Of a stretch of 64,000 nt of DNA, positions 24,187 to 33,170 are shown piece after piece. The position numbers and the translations under genes are program-made. Under the pieces are notes generated by a model that did not search any database, had not been told where the DNA came from, and was given only the letters and a program-made list of their open reading frames with translations. This DNA comes from an uncultured Lachnospiraceae bacterium (GTDB lineage Bacteria; Bacillota; Clostridia; Lachnospirales; Lachnospiraceae): the NCBI GenBank assembly GCA_900315505.1, contig OMZG01000001.1, positions 1 through 64,000 on the forward strand. Direction: 5' to 3'. Position 1 is the first letter of the stretch. Each line of letters begins with the position of its first letter.

Positions 24187-25056
24187 ATGCAGACTTCAAT
24201 AGAAAAGAATGGAATAAGGCTTACAGCTGATACTCATGGCGGCGAGGCTGTCTCACTTCAGAAGGATGGGAAGGAATATCTGTGGAATGCGGATCCGGCA
24301 TTCTGGGGCAGACATGCACCGGTACTGTTTCCATTTGTAGGATCGCTCAGAAATCAGGAGTATATTCTCGATGGAAAAAAATATCCTATGGGCCAGCATG
24401 GATTTGCGAGAGATATGGAGTTTGAGCTGACTGAAAAGAACGACAGCGGCATCAAATATACGCTTAAATCCACGCAGGAGACTCTGGAAAAGTATCCATT
24501 TGATTTCACCCTTACCATCACATATACACTTACAGACAGCGGCTATGAGACGAGGTGGACCGTTACGAATGACAGTGACCGTTACATGCCGTTTTCCATC
24601 GGAGGTCATCCGGCTTTTATGTGCCCGTTTGATGGCAGTGATGACTATCGTATTTCTTTTGAAAAAATGGGCTTTGCCCCATCACATCTCACTATTCATA
24701 CAATCGCAGATGACGGTCTCATCAATACAGAGACAAAGGACCTCCCGCTCGATCATGGCATGATCACACCTACAGATGAGCTTTTCGCAGGAGACGCGCT
24801 GATCATTGAGAACAGGCAGGCTGACCGGGTTTCGCTGCTTCATAATGGAGAGTCATATCTGACTGTGAAGTTCAATACCCCATTGTTTGGCGTCTGGTCG
24901 CCGGCCGGAAAGCATGCACCATTTATCTGCATAGAGCCGTGGTACGGCAGGGCAGACGGAGTGGATTTCGAGGGTGAGCTCTCAGACAGAAAGTACAGTC
25001 AGGTTCTGAAGCCTGGAGAGACATTTACCGGCGGATTTGAAGTGATTTTGCTGTAA
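24187..25056 (+). CDS. Aldose 1-epimerase family protein (LacX/GalM-like)
   Basis: A 289-residue beta-sandwich sugar epimerase-like protein. Conserved elements are LWNADPAFWGRHAPVLFPFVG, the first active-site His in GQHGFARD (about 74-81), the second in IGGHPAFMCPF (about 138) and the acidic region near CIEPWYGRADG. Members interconvert alpha and beta anomers of hexoses or sugar phosphates; the sugar is not evident here, as there are no carbohydrate genes nearby. CTGGAGG precedes the start. A secreted peptidase gene follows after 29 bp and is probably cotranscribed. Confidence 0.85.
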   Translation: MQTSIEKNGIRLTADTHGGEAVSLQKDGKEYLWNADPAFWGRHAPVLFPFVGSLRNQEYILDGKKYPMGQHGFARDMEFELTEKNDSGIKYTLKSTQETLEKYPFDFTLTITYTLTDSGYETRWTVTNDSDRYMPFSIGGHPAFMCPFDGSDDYRISFEKMGFAPSHLTIHTIADDGLINTETKDLPLDHGMITPTDELFAGDALIIENRQADRVSLLHNGESYLTVKFNTPLFGVWSPAGKHAPFICIEPWYGRADGVDFEGELSDRKYSQVLKPGETFTGGFEVILL

Positions 25057-25085
25057 ATATAGGAAAAGATAAGGAGCTTAACAGG

Positions 25086-25811
25086 ATGAAAAGAAAACAC
25101 ACACGAATTATCGCGCTGATCATCGTGATCGCTGTAGTCGTGACGACTGTGATGTCGACAGTGCTTGCGTTTGCAGACGAGACTGATACAGACTATGATG
25201 ACAGCAGCTACAGTGAGTATGAAGACCCTGATGATTATGAAGATTCCGGCGATGACTGGGAAGACGACTGGGATGATTATGATATGGCGAAAAAGTATGA
25301 TTTTTCCAATGTCCAGCTGAAGCAGACTTCTGTAGTCATATGCTCACAGGATAGCAGTGCGACGGTAGATGTCGGGCTGAGGGGACTTCCACAGATGGAA
25401 GAGGCAGACTCGGATTATATTGATATTTCTGATAGCCAGGCTAAGAGAATGGACAAAGGCTATTTCGACTGCAGTTCGCTGGTTTGGAGAGCATACCACA
25501 GTCAGGGTATCAATCTGATGCAGAAGAAATGGGCACCGACGGCTGCCGACCTCGGGAAATATCTGGTGGGAAAGCATAAGAAGGTTGCAAGCGCAGACTG
25601 GAAGAACTATGAGAAACTGAAGTTCCAGGTAGGTGACCTGCTGTTTGAGACCGGAGAAAATAATGGCCGATACAAGGGCATCTACCATGTAGAAATGTTT
25701 GGCGGCTACAGCTTCGGTGGCTTCGATACCGATGGTCAGCCGATCCTTGGCACAGAGTTTGCCCGCCTGGGTGGAAGCACGAGCAGCTCGGACTTCCTCT
25801 GCCGCCCATGA
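25086..25811 (+). CDS. Secreted NlpC/P60-like cysteine peptidase with acidic linker
   Basis: A 241-residue exported protein. A signal peptide (basic start, hydrophobic 9-30, likely cleavage near VLAFA-DET) is followed by a linker of about 45 residues made almost wholly of Asp, Glu, Ser and Tyr. The C-terminal part has an NlpC/P60-like arrangement: Cys in GYFDCSSLVWRAY (about residue 128) and His in GIYHVEMFGGY (about 201), with a pre-catalytic RMDKGYFDC. Such enzymes cut peptide bonds in peptidoglycan stem peptides. The family match is weaker than for the 400-residue hydrolase at 41490, and no wall-binding domain is seen. Confidence 0.75.
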   Translation: MKRKHTRIIALIIVIAVVVTTVMSTVLAFADETDTDYDDSSYSEYEDPDDYEDSGDDWEDDWDDYDMAKKYDFSNVQLKQTSVVICSQDSSATVDVGLRGLPQMEEADSDYIDISDSQAKRMDKGYFDCSSLVWRAYHSQGINLMQKKWAPTAADLGKYLVGKHKKVASADWKNYEKLKFQVGDLLFETGENNGRYKGIYHVEMFGGYSFGGFDTDGQPILGTEFARLGGSTSSSDFLCRP

Positions 25812-25812
25812 A

Positions 25813-25860
25813 TTGACACGCCTCTGCTGATACTGTATAGTATCGGCGGAGGATTTTTTT
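25813..25860 (+). promoter_or_regulatory. Promoter nested in a terminator hairpin before the HAD gene
   Basis: CCTCTGCTGATACT (25821-25834) pairs with AGTATCGGCGGAGG (25839-25852) through 14 bp including two G-U pairs, followed by a run of seven T: a terminator for the NlpC/P60-like gene. The same stretch contains TTGACA (25813-25818), 17 bp and TATAGT (25836-25841). The predicted start near 25848 gives a leader of only about 12 nt, GGAGG-ATTTTTTT-ATG, so the ribosome binding site is at the very 5' end and is hidden in the hairpin in read-through RNA. Confidence 0.75.
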
Positions 25861-26709
25861 ATGTCTTTAAAAAATATGACAGGTCCAGCTCCTGATAAAT
25901 ACGACTTCATAGCGATGGATATGGATGATACCCTGCTTCGTTCGGACAAGACCATTTCGGATGAAACTCTTGCATCTTTTGCAAAGGTAAAAGATGTCGG
26001 CAAGTGTGCCACGATATGTACCGGACGTCCTGTAGCGGAGATTGGTCCATATGATGAGCAGTTCAGGGATATACATTACTACATCTGCGAGAGCGGTGCT
26101 CTTATATATGACCATTTTGCTCATAAACCGCTGAAGCGGCATACCATAGACCCGTCAGCCCTTCCTGCTGTGATAGACGCCATCGGAAAAGAAGACGTCA
26201 TGGTGCAGGTCATGATAAACGGTGAATCGATAGTCGAGGGATCAAAGGTCCCGAACATGGGGCATTACAATATGGGCGTCTACGTATCTCTGTATTCAAC
26301 GGTCGCTCATCATGTGGATGATATCGTACCAGTGCTTCAGGAGCATCCTTCTGATATTGAAAAAATAAACATCTATCACATCAGCCGTGAGGCCAGTATC
26401 CGCACCTCAGAGCGCCTTGAGGGTCAGAAGGTGGAGAGAATCTACGCGGAGATCTCATCTCTTGAGATAAGCCCCCTTGGAGTCCATAAAGGAGTCGGAA
26501 TTGCAGACCTGTCATCATATCTTGGCATCCCGATCGAGAAGACGATAGCAGTCGGTGATGCTGATAATGATATCCCGATGTTTCACGCAGCAGGCCTTGC
26601 ACTCGCTGTCGGCAATGCCAATGAGCACGCAAAAGCCGCCGCCGATATCATCATTCCTGACAATAACAGCGACGGCTGCCTGTACGCCATCAATAAGTAC
26701 ATACTGTAA
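25861..26709 (+). CDS. HAD-superfamily phosphatase (Cof type, subfamily IIB)
   Basis: A 282-residue cytoplasmic phosphatase. Motif I is MDMDDTLL (nucleophile D20, acid D22), motif II lies near CTGRPV, and motifs III/IV are seen as GVGIADLSSYLG and VGDADNDIPMF (about 227-236). The cap of about 100 residues between motifs II and III is the alpha/beta type of Cof proteins, which act on sugar phosphates, FMN or pyridoxal phosphate; the substrate is not predictable. GGAGG is seven T and one A from the ATG. It is transcribed from its own nested promoter. Confidence 0.9.
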   Translation: MSLKNMTGPAPDKYDFIAMDMDDTLLRSDKTISDETLASFAKVKDVGKCATICTGRPVAEIGPYDEQFRDIHYYICESGALIYDHFAHKPLKRHTIDPSALPAVIDAIGKEDVMVQVMINGESIVEGSKVPNMGHYNMGVYVSLYSTVAHHVDDIVPVLQEHPSDIEKINIYHISREASIRTSERLEGQKVERIYAEISSLEISPLGVHKGVGIADLSSYLGIPIEKTIAVGDADNDIPMFHAAGLALAVGNANEHAKAAADIIIPDNNSDGCLYAINKYIL

Positions 26710-26721
26710 GACAATTTTTTG

Positions 26722-28500
26722 TTAGTACCGGGCTTTGCCGGTGTTCACATAGAACGGGAGTGCCATTATACTCTTTGAGTCATCGGCGCTGGATTTAGTA
26801 GACACATAGAGGCCCGAATCCTTCAGGACTGCGAGGGTATTCGTGAAATCCTTGTACACCGGATATGTATAGGCACCTTCGCCGTATTCATTGCCAGTGA
26901 GATTTTTATTTATCTTCTGCATTTCGATAGTGCCGACAGGTACATGATATCCTGCCAGACTGAAATCGTAGTTCGCGAGATCCCTGATGTAGGCTTCCTT
27001 TATCCTGTTATAGGTATCCATGTCATCACTTACGATCCTGAAGTCGGTGGAATCACCATTGTAGTAGGTGATCGTAAAATGTTTCGCTGTGCTGGCCAGG
27101 CTTTCATCGTGATAGAACCTGAACCATCCTTCTTTGAACTCTTCGCTGGACAGAATCTTATTCAGAGAGTCCTTACAGCTCACAGGAATGTTTACCTTGC
27201 GGCCTTTTATCTGACCGTTTTTCATACGGTAGTATATGGTTATCCCATATATGCAATCTTCACTTTCACCATTTACAGCGGTTTCTTCACCGATTGACAG
27301 AAGAGTATTCATGGTGTCAATGTCGGTGAGCTTCATGTATTTTTTGGTGTATTCGTATTTGAAATTCTCCATGTTGCTATCGCTGGTGATGTACGCGCTT
27401 GATACCTGTGAAGCATCAGGAACCCAGTGGTTGTAGCCGGTTATATCGAAATAGAATCCGAGGAAAAGGACAAGAGCGGCGGCACATCCGATGACCGAAT
27501 AGCCGAATCCTTTGAAAATCTTTTTGACATCGGAATTGTAGATGGCCTCCATGACTCCGCCGACGACAATCATCGTGATCAGCATGATGACCACACACAC
27601 CGGGCCAGTCTGATATCTCGAACCGCCAGTGAATACAAGTGTAGCTACGATACAGCAGATAAAAATGACTGCAATCTTCGTGATGTACCTCACAACCCTG
27701 TATGGCACGGAGTTTCCGGCAAATTCAGCCTTTCTGTTTCTGTACAGAAGCCAGGCAATCAGAAGCACCACAATTCCCATGAAGATATTGTGACCGATCG
27801 CTTCACCGGTACGCATGTAGTTCCTGATTGTGGACAGTGGTGAAAAAATTCCATGTGTACTGAAGAAAGTTCCATTCGGCATTGTCACCATGTATCCGAG
27901 GCATGAGTTGATGCTTAAATCAAACATGATCTCATATGTGAGAAGTACAGCATCAGCAATCACAGCGACCACGATATTCCCTGTGAGCATGATCGCAAGT
28001 ACCGAGAAAGAGAATACTGAGAAATACAGGAACAGATTTCTTACAAAGGCCACAAAAGCTGTGCTTATGACAGACAGGTTGAGCGCATGCCCGATTCCTG
28101 CTACTATGAATCCGAGGAGCAGTGATACAAGATATGATACTGTATAGATGACAGTGCTGTTGATCACAATTCCGAAGAAATGAGCATTCCTGGATACTGG
28201 CTGGCTCTCATAGAAATCGAGCCGGGCCCTGCTGTCAAGCCAGTAAAATCCCTCAATTCCAAGGAGCACTGCACCGACAATGGTGATTATGCTGTTGAAT
28301 CCCTGGTTGCCAAACAGATATTTCACCTGATCGGCCATGCCGCCACCTGATATATCATGATTTGACAGGCGGATCCCGATGAACACTGCGTTGTACAGGA
28401 TGAACACGAGAAATGCCAGTATCACAAGCCATTTTCTTCTTTTAAAAATATTCTTCTGCAAAGTCATAAAATTACTGGATGATGAGTTTTCTGACATCAT
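26722..28500 (-). CDS. ABC-2-type membrane permease of a GntR-linked transporter
   Basis: A 592-residue membrane protein: an N-terminal block of about ten helices separated by short loops (residues about 15-355) and a C-terminal extracytoplasmic domain of about 220 residues. It is the permease partner of the ATPase encoded just upstream. The ATG at 28500 is chosen because GGAGGGAG lies 9 bp before it; the frame stays open to 28539 but that start is deep inside the ATPase gene. It still overlaps the ATPase coding end by about 29 bp, implying translational coupling. The large extracellular domain hints at sensing or at antimicrobial export, but the substrate is unknown. Confidence 0.82.
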   Translation of the reverse strand: MMSENSSSSNFMTLQKNIFKRRKWLVILAFLVFILYNAVFIGIRLSNHDISGGGMADQVKYLFGNQGFNSIITIVGAVLLGIEGFYWLDSRARLDFYESQPVSRNAHFFGIVINSTVIYTVSYLVSLLLGFIVAGIGHALNLSVISTAFVAFVRNLFLYFSVFSFSVLAIMLTGNIVVAVIADAVLLTYEIMFDLSINSCLGYMVTMPNGTFFSTHGIFSPLSTIRNYMRTGEAIGHNIFMGIVVLLIAWLLYRNRKAEFAGNSVPYRVVRYITKIAVIFICCIVATLVFTGGSRYQTGPVCVVIMLITMIVVGGVMEAIYNSDVKKIFKGFGYSVIGCAAALVLFLGFYFDITGYNHWVPDASQVSSAYITSDSNMENFKYEYTKKYMKLTDIDTMNTLLSIGEETAVNGESEDCIYGITIYYRMKNGQIKGRKVNIPVSCKDSLNKILSSEEFKEGWFRFYHDESLASTAKHFTITYYNGDSTDFRIVSDDMDTYNRIKEAYIRDLANYDFSLAGYHVPVGTIEMQKINKNLTGNEYGEGAYTYPVYKDFTNTLAVLKDSGLYVSTKSSADDSKSIMALPFYVNTGKARY

Positions 28501-29377
28501 AGCCCGCTCCCTCCGTTTCTGCAATAAATAGTTCCTCAAGCGTCAGCGGCAGTATCTCAAAGAAGACAGTATCTATATGAGAAAAAACTTCCGCCACCTG
28601 CTGTCTGTCAGCCTTCACCGTCATTACGTGAAGCATTCCCTGCCTCTCATCGGCCATTACGTCGAGCTTCTGCTTTACAGTGGCCAGATCTTTTTCATCA
28701 GAGAATACACACTGCAGCTTCAGAAGACCAGTCTTCATGTCATCAAGAGATTCGGACAGCAGCAATCCTCCCTTATGCAGCAGGCCAACATGATCACAGA
28801 TGTCCTCAAGCTCACGAAGACTGTGAGAGGAGATGAGAGGTGTGAGTCCTCGCTCTGACATTTCGTCAGCGAAAAGTGATTTCACCGCAGCTCTCATCAC
28901 CGGGTCGAGTCCGTCAAAAGTCTCGTCCAACAGAATATACTTCGTATTCGCACAGACAGCGAGAAGAATGGCGAGCTGCCTCTTCATGCCTTTTGAATAG
29001 GTCGAGATCCTCTGCGTGCTCCTGAGCGAGAAAGCATTTTTGAGACGCACGAATTTTTCCATATCATAATTCTCATACATAGATGCATAGTACAGTGCCA
29101 TATCCTTCGCAGTTGCATTATTGAAAAAATACAGTTCGTCAGGCACAAATACAAATTCCCTTTTTGCCACCGGATTGTCATATGCAGGCTGCTCATCGAC
29201 AGTCACGCTGCCCTTGTCAGGTTTCAGGACGCCTGCGATCAGACGCAGCAGGGTGCTCTTCCCGGCGCCGTTGGTCCCTACAAGTCCCGTTATCTCTCCG
29301 TCATTTACTGTAAGGGAGATATCTGACAGGGCCTTTGTTTGGCCGAAGGACTTGGTCAGATTTTTGGTAGCTATCAT
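28472..29377 (-). CDS. ABC transporter ATP-binding protein
   Basis: A 301-residue ATPase. Walker A is GTNGAGKS (34-41), the signature region is YSKGMKRQLAI, Walker B is KYILLDETFDGLD and the switch His is in ISSHS. The last 90 residues form the small C-terminal domain common to ABC-2 exporters. The gene starts in ATGA overlap with the GntR regulator and runs into the permease gene, so the three make one operon of the YtrABC type, which in B. subtilis responds to cell-wall antibiotics. This comparison is by organisation only. Confidence 0.92.
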   Translation of the reverse strand: MIATKNLTKSFGQTKALSDISLTVNDGEITGLVGTNGAGKSTLLRLIAGVLKPDKGSVTVDEQPAYDNPVAKREFVFVPDELYFFNNATAKDMALYYASMYENYDMEKFVRLKNAFSLRSTQRISTYSKGMKRQLAILLAVCANTKYILLDETFDGLDPVMRAAVKSLFADEMSERGLTPLISSHSLRELEDICDHVGLLHKGGLLLSESLDDMKTGLLKLQCVFSDEKDLATVKQKLDVMADERQGMLHVMTVKADRQQVAEVFSHIDTVFFEILPLTLEELFIAETEGAGYDVRKLIIQ

Positions 29378-29712
29378 TTTAGTAATTCCTCCCTGCTTAT
29401 TCCAATGTCTGAAGCCTCTTTGAAAATAGCGTCCAGACGATCCTTAAGTTCCTTTCTCTTTTTCTCTCTGAGGTCAGGGTTGTCCCTGACGAAATTTCCC
29501 CGCCCTTTCACGGAATATATGTAGCCCTCACGTTCGAGTTCCGTGTATGCCTTCTGCACCGTGTTCGGATTGGTCGACAGCTCCATCGCGAGCTTCCTGA
29601 CCGATGGCATCGGCTCATCAGGCTTCATGGCACCCTTCAGTATCAGCATCCTGTACATATCCGTGATCTGTTCATAAATAGGACGCGGGTCCTGCAAATC
29701 CAGATAATTCAC
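29374..29712 (-). CDS. GntR-family regulator (YtrA type)
   Basis: A 112-residue repressor with an N-terminal winged helix (PIYEQITDMYR, KPDEPMPSVRKLAMELSTNPNTVQKAYTELEREGYIYSVKGRGNFV split over about residues 12-77) and only a short helical tail, as in the YtrA subfamily. It starts with GTG at 29712, seven bases after AAAGGAGG; the ATG two bases upstream is out of frame. It is the first gene of the transporter operon and very likely represses its own promoter through the 23-bp dyad at 29759-29781. Confidence 0.92.
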   Translation of the reverse strand: MNYLDLQDPRPIYEQITDMYRMLILKGAMKPDEPMPSVRKLAMELSTNPNTVQKAYTELEREGYIYSVKGRGNFVRDNPDLREKKRKELKDRLDAIFKEASDIGISREELLK

Positions 29713-29758
29713 ATGCTTTCCTCCTTTCGAAGTTCTTTAAAAACAATTATTGTTCGAA

Positions 29759-29795
29759 CTGTACTAATCATACTAGTACAGACCCATTTTGTCAA
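29759..29795 (-). promoter_or_regulatory. Promoter and GntR operator of the ABC transporter operon
   Basis: On the minus strand TTGACA (29795-29790), 17 bp and TATGAT (29772-29767) form a strong promoter. A perfect dyad CTGTACTA-N7-TAGTACAG (29759-29781) covers the whole -10 and the start region, so a bound dimer would block transcription. The symmetry and position fit a YtrA-type operator. Confidence 0.8.
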
Positions 29796-29886
29796 GTATA
29801 TTTTTTCCGGATATGGAAGACGCGCTTATCGGCCGTGAAATAAGCCTCTGGTAGGTCTGACAAATACATCTTGCACAATTTGTTTC

Positions 29887-29915
29887 TTGAAAAATAGCTG
29901 TTTTCCCTTTAGAAT
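29887..29915 (+). promoter_or_regulatory. Promoter of the radical SAM gene
   Basis: TTGAAA (29887-29892), a 17-bp spacer and TAGAAT (29910-29915), followed by a 46-nt leader ending in GTAGGAGG. Confidence 0.75.
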
Positions 29916-29961
29916 TAGTAACGAAAATTAAAAGAAATACTATATGTAGGAGGAATCTTTA

Positions 29962-31380
29962 ATGGCTAGCTTAAAGCATAAAGCAGAGCGTGCAGCTTTT
30001 GATGTAGCGATAACAGCAGCGTTAAAACATGTTGATAAAGGCAGAGGAAAAGCAATGTGCCAGCTCATCGATCTGGTACAGAAGGTACTTAAGGACACCT
30101 GGCCGGATGCGGCTTATGATGCCCTGAGAGGACAGTTCGAGGATCCGGACAGCAAGTGGATGAAGTTCACGAACAAGATCTTCGACGAGGTAGATCCACG
30201 ACTTATCAAGATGGCAGCCTTAAACCTTGGCTATGAGTCAGCATTCAGAGGATATAAGGATACAAGAGCCCTTGGCGAGAAGGAGAACTGCAATATTCCA
30301 TGGACCATCCTTGTAGACCCGACCTCAGCCTGCAACCTCCACTGCACAGGATGCTGGGCAGCAGAGTATGGTAATAAGCTCAACCTCACATACGATGAGC
30401 TCGACAAGCTGATCACAGAGGGTGAGGAAATGGGTATTCACAACTGGCTCTTCACAGGCGGTGAGCCTCTTGTCCGCAAAGCTGATCTGATCAAGCTCGC
30501 AAAGAAGCACAATACATCATATTTCCAGCCATTTACAAATGCAACTCTGATCGACGAAGAGTTCTGCAAGGAAGTAAAAGAGTGCGGAAACATGAGCTTC
30601 GCAATCTCGGTAGAGGGATTTGCAGAGGCTAATGACGGACGTCGTGGCCAGGGTGTATTCGACAAGGTAATGCATGCAATGGATCTGCTGAAGAAGTACA
30701 AGCTCTTCTTCGGATGCTCAATCTGCTATACACATGTCAATTATAAAAATGTTACCAGTGATGAGTTCCTTGATCTCCTTGTGGAGAAGGGTGCCCGTTA
30801 CATCTGGTACTTCCATTATATGCCGACTGGTGCTGCCGGAGTCACAGAGCTCTGCCCGACACCTGAGGAGCGTGAGTACATGTTCCACAGGGTTCGTGAG
30901 ATCCGTGGATTCAAGGGTGGCAAGCCAATCTTCGCTCTCGACTTCCAGAATGATGGCGAGTTCGTCGGAGGCTGTGTAGCCGGAGGACGTGAGTACTGCC
31001 ATATCAATGCCCGTGGAGACGTTGATCCGTGCGTATTCATCCACTATTCAAGCGCAAATATCCGCAGGGACAGCCTGCTTGACTGCTTCAAGCAGCCGAT
31101 CTTCCAGCTGTACAGACAGCAGCAGCCGTTCAACAAGAATATGCTTCAGCCTTGCCCGATGCTTGAGAATCCATCGATCCTCGGACAGCTCGTCAAGGAA
31201 GGAAAGGCAGTTCCTACTGATCCTGAGTCGCCTGAGTCTACAGAGGATCTGTTCAAGAAGACTGAGCCGTACGCCAAGGCATGGGCTCCGGTTGCAAAGC
31301 GTCTCTGGGCAGAGGAGCATCCTGACCGCGTAGAGAAGGAGCCTGAGAAGGCAGAGGATAAGGCCACACAGGCAGTCTGA
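29962..31380 (+). CDS. Radical SAM enzyme with C-terminal Cys-rich region, function unknown
   Basis: A 472-residue radical SAM protein. An all-helical N-terminal region of about 110 residues precedes the cluster motif CNLHCTGC (about 124-131), followed by LFTGGEPLVRK (SAM-binding GGE), SVEGF and a C-terminal segment with several Cys (GGCVAGGREYCHINARGDVDPC and QPCPMLEN) that may bind an extra Fe-S cluster in the manner of SPASM/twitch domains. The tail after 430 is charged and probably disordered. Well expressed by appearance (strong promoter, GGAGG). No peptide precursor gene or pathway partner is adjacent; a patatin gene follows after a terminator. I do not assign a substrate. Confidence 0.85.
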   Translation: MASLKHKAERAAFDVAITAALKHVDKGRGKAMCQLIDLVQKVLKDTWPDAAYDALRGQFEDPDSKWMKFTNKIFDEVDPRLIKMAALNLGYESAFRGYKDTRALGEKENCNIPWTILVDPTSACNLHCTGCWAAEYGNKLNLTYDELDKLITEGEEMGIHNWLFTGGEPLVRKADLIKLAKKHNTSYFQPFTNATLIDEEFCKEVKECGNMSFAISVEGFAEANDGRRGQGVFDKVMHAMDLLKKYKLFFGCSICYTHVNYKNVTSDEFLDLLVEKGARYIWYFHYMPTGAAGVTELCPTPEEREYMFHRVREIRGFKGGKPIFALDFQNDGEFVGGCVAGGREYCHINARGDVDPCVFIHYSSANIRRDSLLDCFKQPIFQLYRQQQPFNKNMLQPCPMLENPSILGQLVKEGKAVPTDPESPESTEDLFKKTEPYAKAWAPVAKRLWAEEHPDRVEKEPEKAEDKATQAV

Positions 31381-31396
31381 AAATAAAGACGATTAA

Positions 31397-31430
31397 GGGC
31401 TTCGGTCTCATTGACCGGGGCCCGTTTTTG
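31397..31430 (+). terminator. Terminator of the radical SAM gene
   Basis: GGGC-TT-CGGTC, loop TCATT, GACCG-G-GGCCC form a GC-rich stem followed by TTTTT. Confidence 0.8.
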
Positions 31431-31465
31431 TTGTAAAGTATAAGAAGCGTTTTTGGAGGTAAAAT

Positions 31466-32320
31466 ATGAAGACAGGGCTTGTTGTCGAAGGCGGGGGAAT
31501 GAAATGTGCCTATTCATCAGGAGTACTCGACGTATTCATGGAGAATGGCATAACCTTTGACTATGTAAACGGAGTATCAGCCGGCTGTGCATGTGCGGCT
31601 TCGTTTCTGGCAGGACAGCGTGAGAGGAACCGCAGGTTCTATTCCATTCATTCCATGTCGAAGAAGTATGCAGGCATGGAGAGTCTCATAAAGACCGGCA
31701 GCTTTTTCGGACTTGACTATATATACAGCACGCTGACCAATGAGGACGGTGCTGATCCGCTCGATTTCGATGCAATGGAGGCCAATCCGGCTGAGTTCGA
31801 GGTCGTAGCGACTGATGCCCGGACCGGTCATGCGGTGTATTTCGACAAGAAGGATATGAGGAAGAATGACTACGCCGAGATCAAGGCCAGCTGCTCACTT
31901 CCAGTGATGAGCAGGCCACAGGTGGTGAATGGCAGGGAATATTTCGACGGCGGCGTGAGCGACTCCCTTCCTATACAGAGAGCCTGGGAAAAGGGCGTGC
32001 GCAAGGCCGTGGTTATTTTTTCAAAGCCGGAGGGATTCATCAAGCAGCCGGAGGGCCATAGGGTCATCTATACGCTTGCACTCCGCAAATATCCTGCAAT
32101 CATCTACAGGCTCAATCATCGTCATGAGTTCTACAACCGCCAGATTACGAAGATCAGACAGATGCGTGATGAGGGCAAGGTTCTTACCTTTTCACCTCGT
32201 GCGGATATCGAGGTCAGCACTTACAAGGTCGATCAGGACGTGATGGAAGAGCTCTATGCAAACGGAAGAGAGGATGCTGGGAGACGGGTAGACGAGCTTA
32301 AGGAGTTTTTACGTGTCTAA
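31466..32320 (+). CDS. Patatin-like phospholipase family protein
   Basis: A 284-residue acyl hydrolase with the Ser-Asp dyad of patatins: the oxyanion-hole VEGGGMKCAYSSG at 7-19, nucleophile S38 in NGVSAGCA, and the catalytic Asp (about 160) in YFDGGVSDSLP. It resembles the bacterial YjjU/RssA-like group of cytoplasmic patatins, whose lipid substrates are mostly unknown. TTGGAGG precedes the ATG. It overlaps the CPBP protease gene by 8 bp, so the two are coupled. Confidence 0.9.
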   Translation: MKTGLVVEGGGMKCAYSSGVLDVFMENGITFDYVNGVSAGCACAASFLAGQRERNRRFYSIHSMSKKYAGMESLIKTGSFFGLDYIYSTLTNEDGADPLDFDAMEANPAEFEVVATDARTGHAVYFDKKDMRKNDYAEIKASCSLPVMSRPQVVNGREYFDGGVSDSLPIQRAWEKGVRKAVVIFSKPEGFIKQPEGHRVIYTLALRKYPAIIYRLNHRHEFYNRQITKIRQMRDEGKVLTFSPRADIEVSTYKVDQDVMEELYANGREDAGRRVDELKEFLRV

Positions 32321-33170
32321 TAAAGGAAAAAATTTTCTGTTTGGCATTCTGCCACCGATCTGCGTATTTGTGCTGCAGAGCCTGATGTCTGTCATCGTGG
32401 CGGAATTCATGTTTGTATATCAGGGCGCTACCTTTGCAGGCGGCGATTATACCGACTTTTATAAGCAGATGACAGCCTCGCTTACAGGGAAGGCGTACAC
32501 GTCGGTCACCCTGTTTGCATACAGCATACTTGCACTCATCGTATTCGGAGTATGGTTTTCTAAGAAAAGATGCCAGTTCGAATGCAGGAGCATGACTCTG
32601 AAGGGCTTCAGACCGGTCTTTATGATAATCGGAGTGATCCTTTTCGTGCTAGGCGCACAGATCATCTCAAGCTTTCTGGTGTCGCTGCTCAGTGCGGCGT
32701 TTCCGAAGGAAATCGCGAAGTACACGGCCATGCTGAAGAGGTCAGGCCTGGCTGGAGATATTCCGCCACTCATGGTGATATATTCTGCAGTTCTGGGGCC
32801 TATCTCAGAGGAGCTTGCGTTTCGCGGGCTTTCGATGGGATATTTCAAGAAATCGATGACCTTTGCCTGGGCCAATATCCTTCAGGCACTGCTGTTTGGA
32901 CTGATCCACGGCAATTCGATCCAGTTCGTCTATGCATTCCTGCTAGGACTGCTGTTCGGATATATAGCTCACAAGACTGGCAGCCTGCTGGTCACTATCA
33001 TTCTGCATATCTGCTTCAACAGCTGCTCATTCATTATTGAAGCGCTGTTCCCGCATGCTCTGAATGGCGGCGCTATAATGGCTTTTGCAATTCTGGTGCT
33101 GTCGATGATGGCGGTTTACGCAGGAGTGATTCTGCTCGTATCGTCACAGCCGATGGCAAAAGAGAAGTAA
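32313..33170 (+). CDS. CPBP (CAAX-like) intramembrane metalloprotease
   Basis: A 285-residue membrane protein with about eight helices. The CPBP motifs are intact: EELAFR (EExxxR, about 165-170), FGLIHG with the first metal His (about 197) and ILHICFN with the second His and Asn (about 233). Bacterial members include proteins for bacteriocin self-immunity and for processing of membrane peptides; the role here is unknown. It starts with GTG at 32313, inside the end of the patatin gene (8-bp overlap), and is followed by a heptameric repeat array. Confidence 0.85.
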   Translation: MSNKGKNFLFGILPPICVFVLQSLMSVIVAEFMFVYQGATFAGGDYTDFYKQMTASLTGKAYTSVTLFAYSILALIVFGVWFSKKRCQFECRSMTLKGFRPVFMIIGVILFVLGAQIISSFLVSLLSAAFPKEIAKYTAMLKRSGLAGDIPPLMVIYSAVLGPISEELAFRGLSMGYFKKSMTFAWANILQALLFGLIHGNSIQFVYAFLLGLLFGYIAHKTGSLLVTIILHICFNSCSFIIEALFPHALNGGAIMAFAILVLSMMAVYAGVILLVSSQPMAKEK

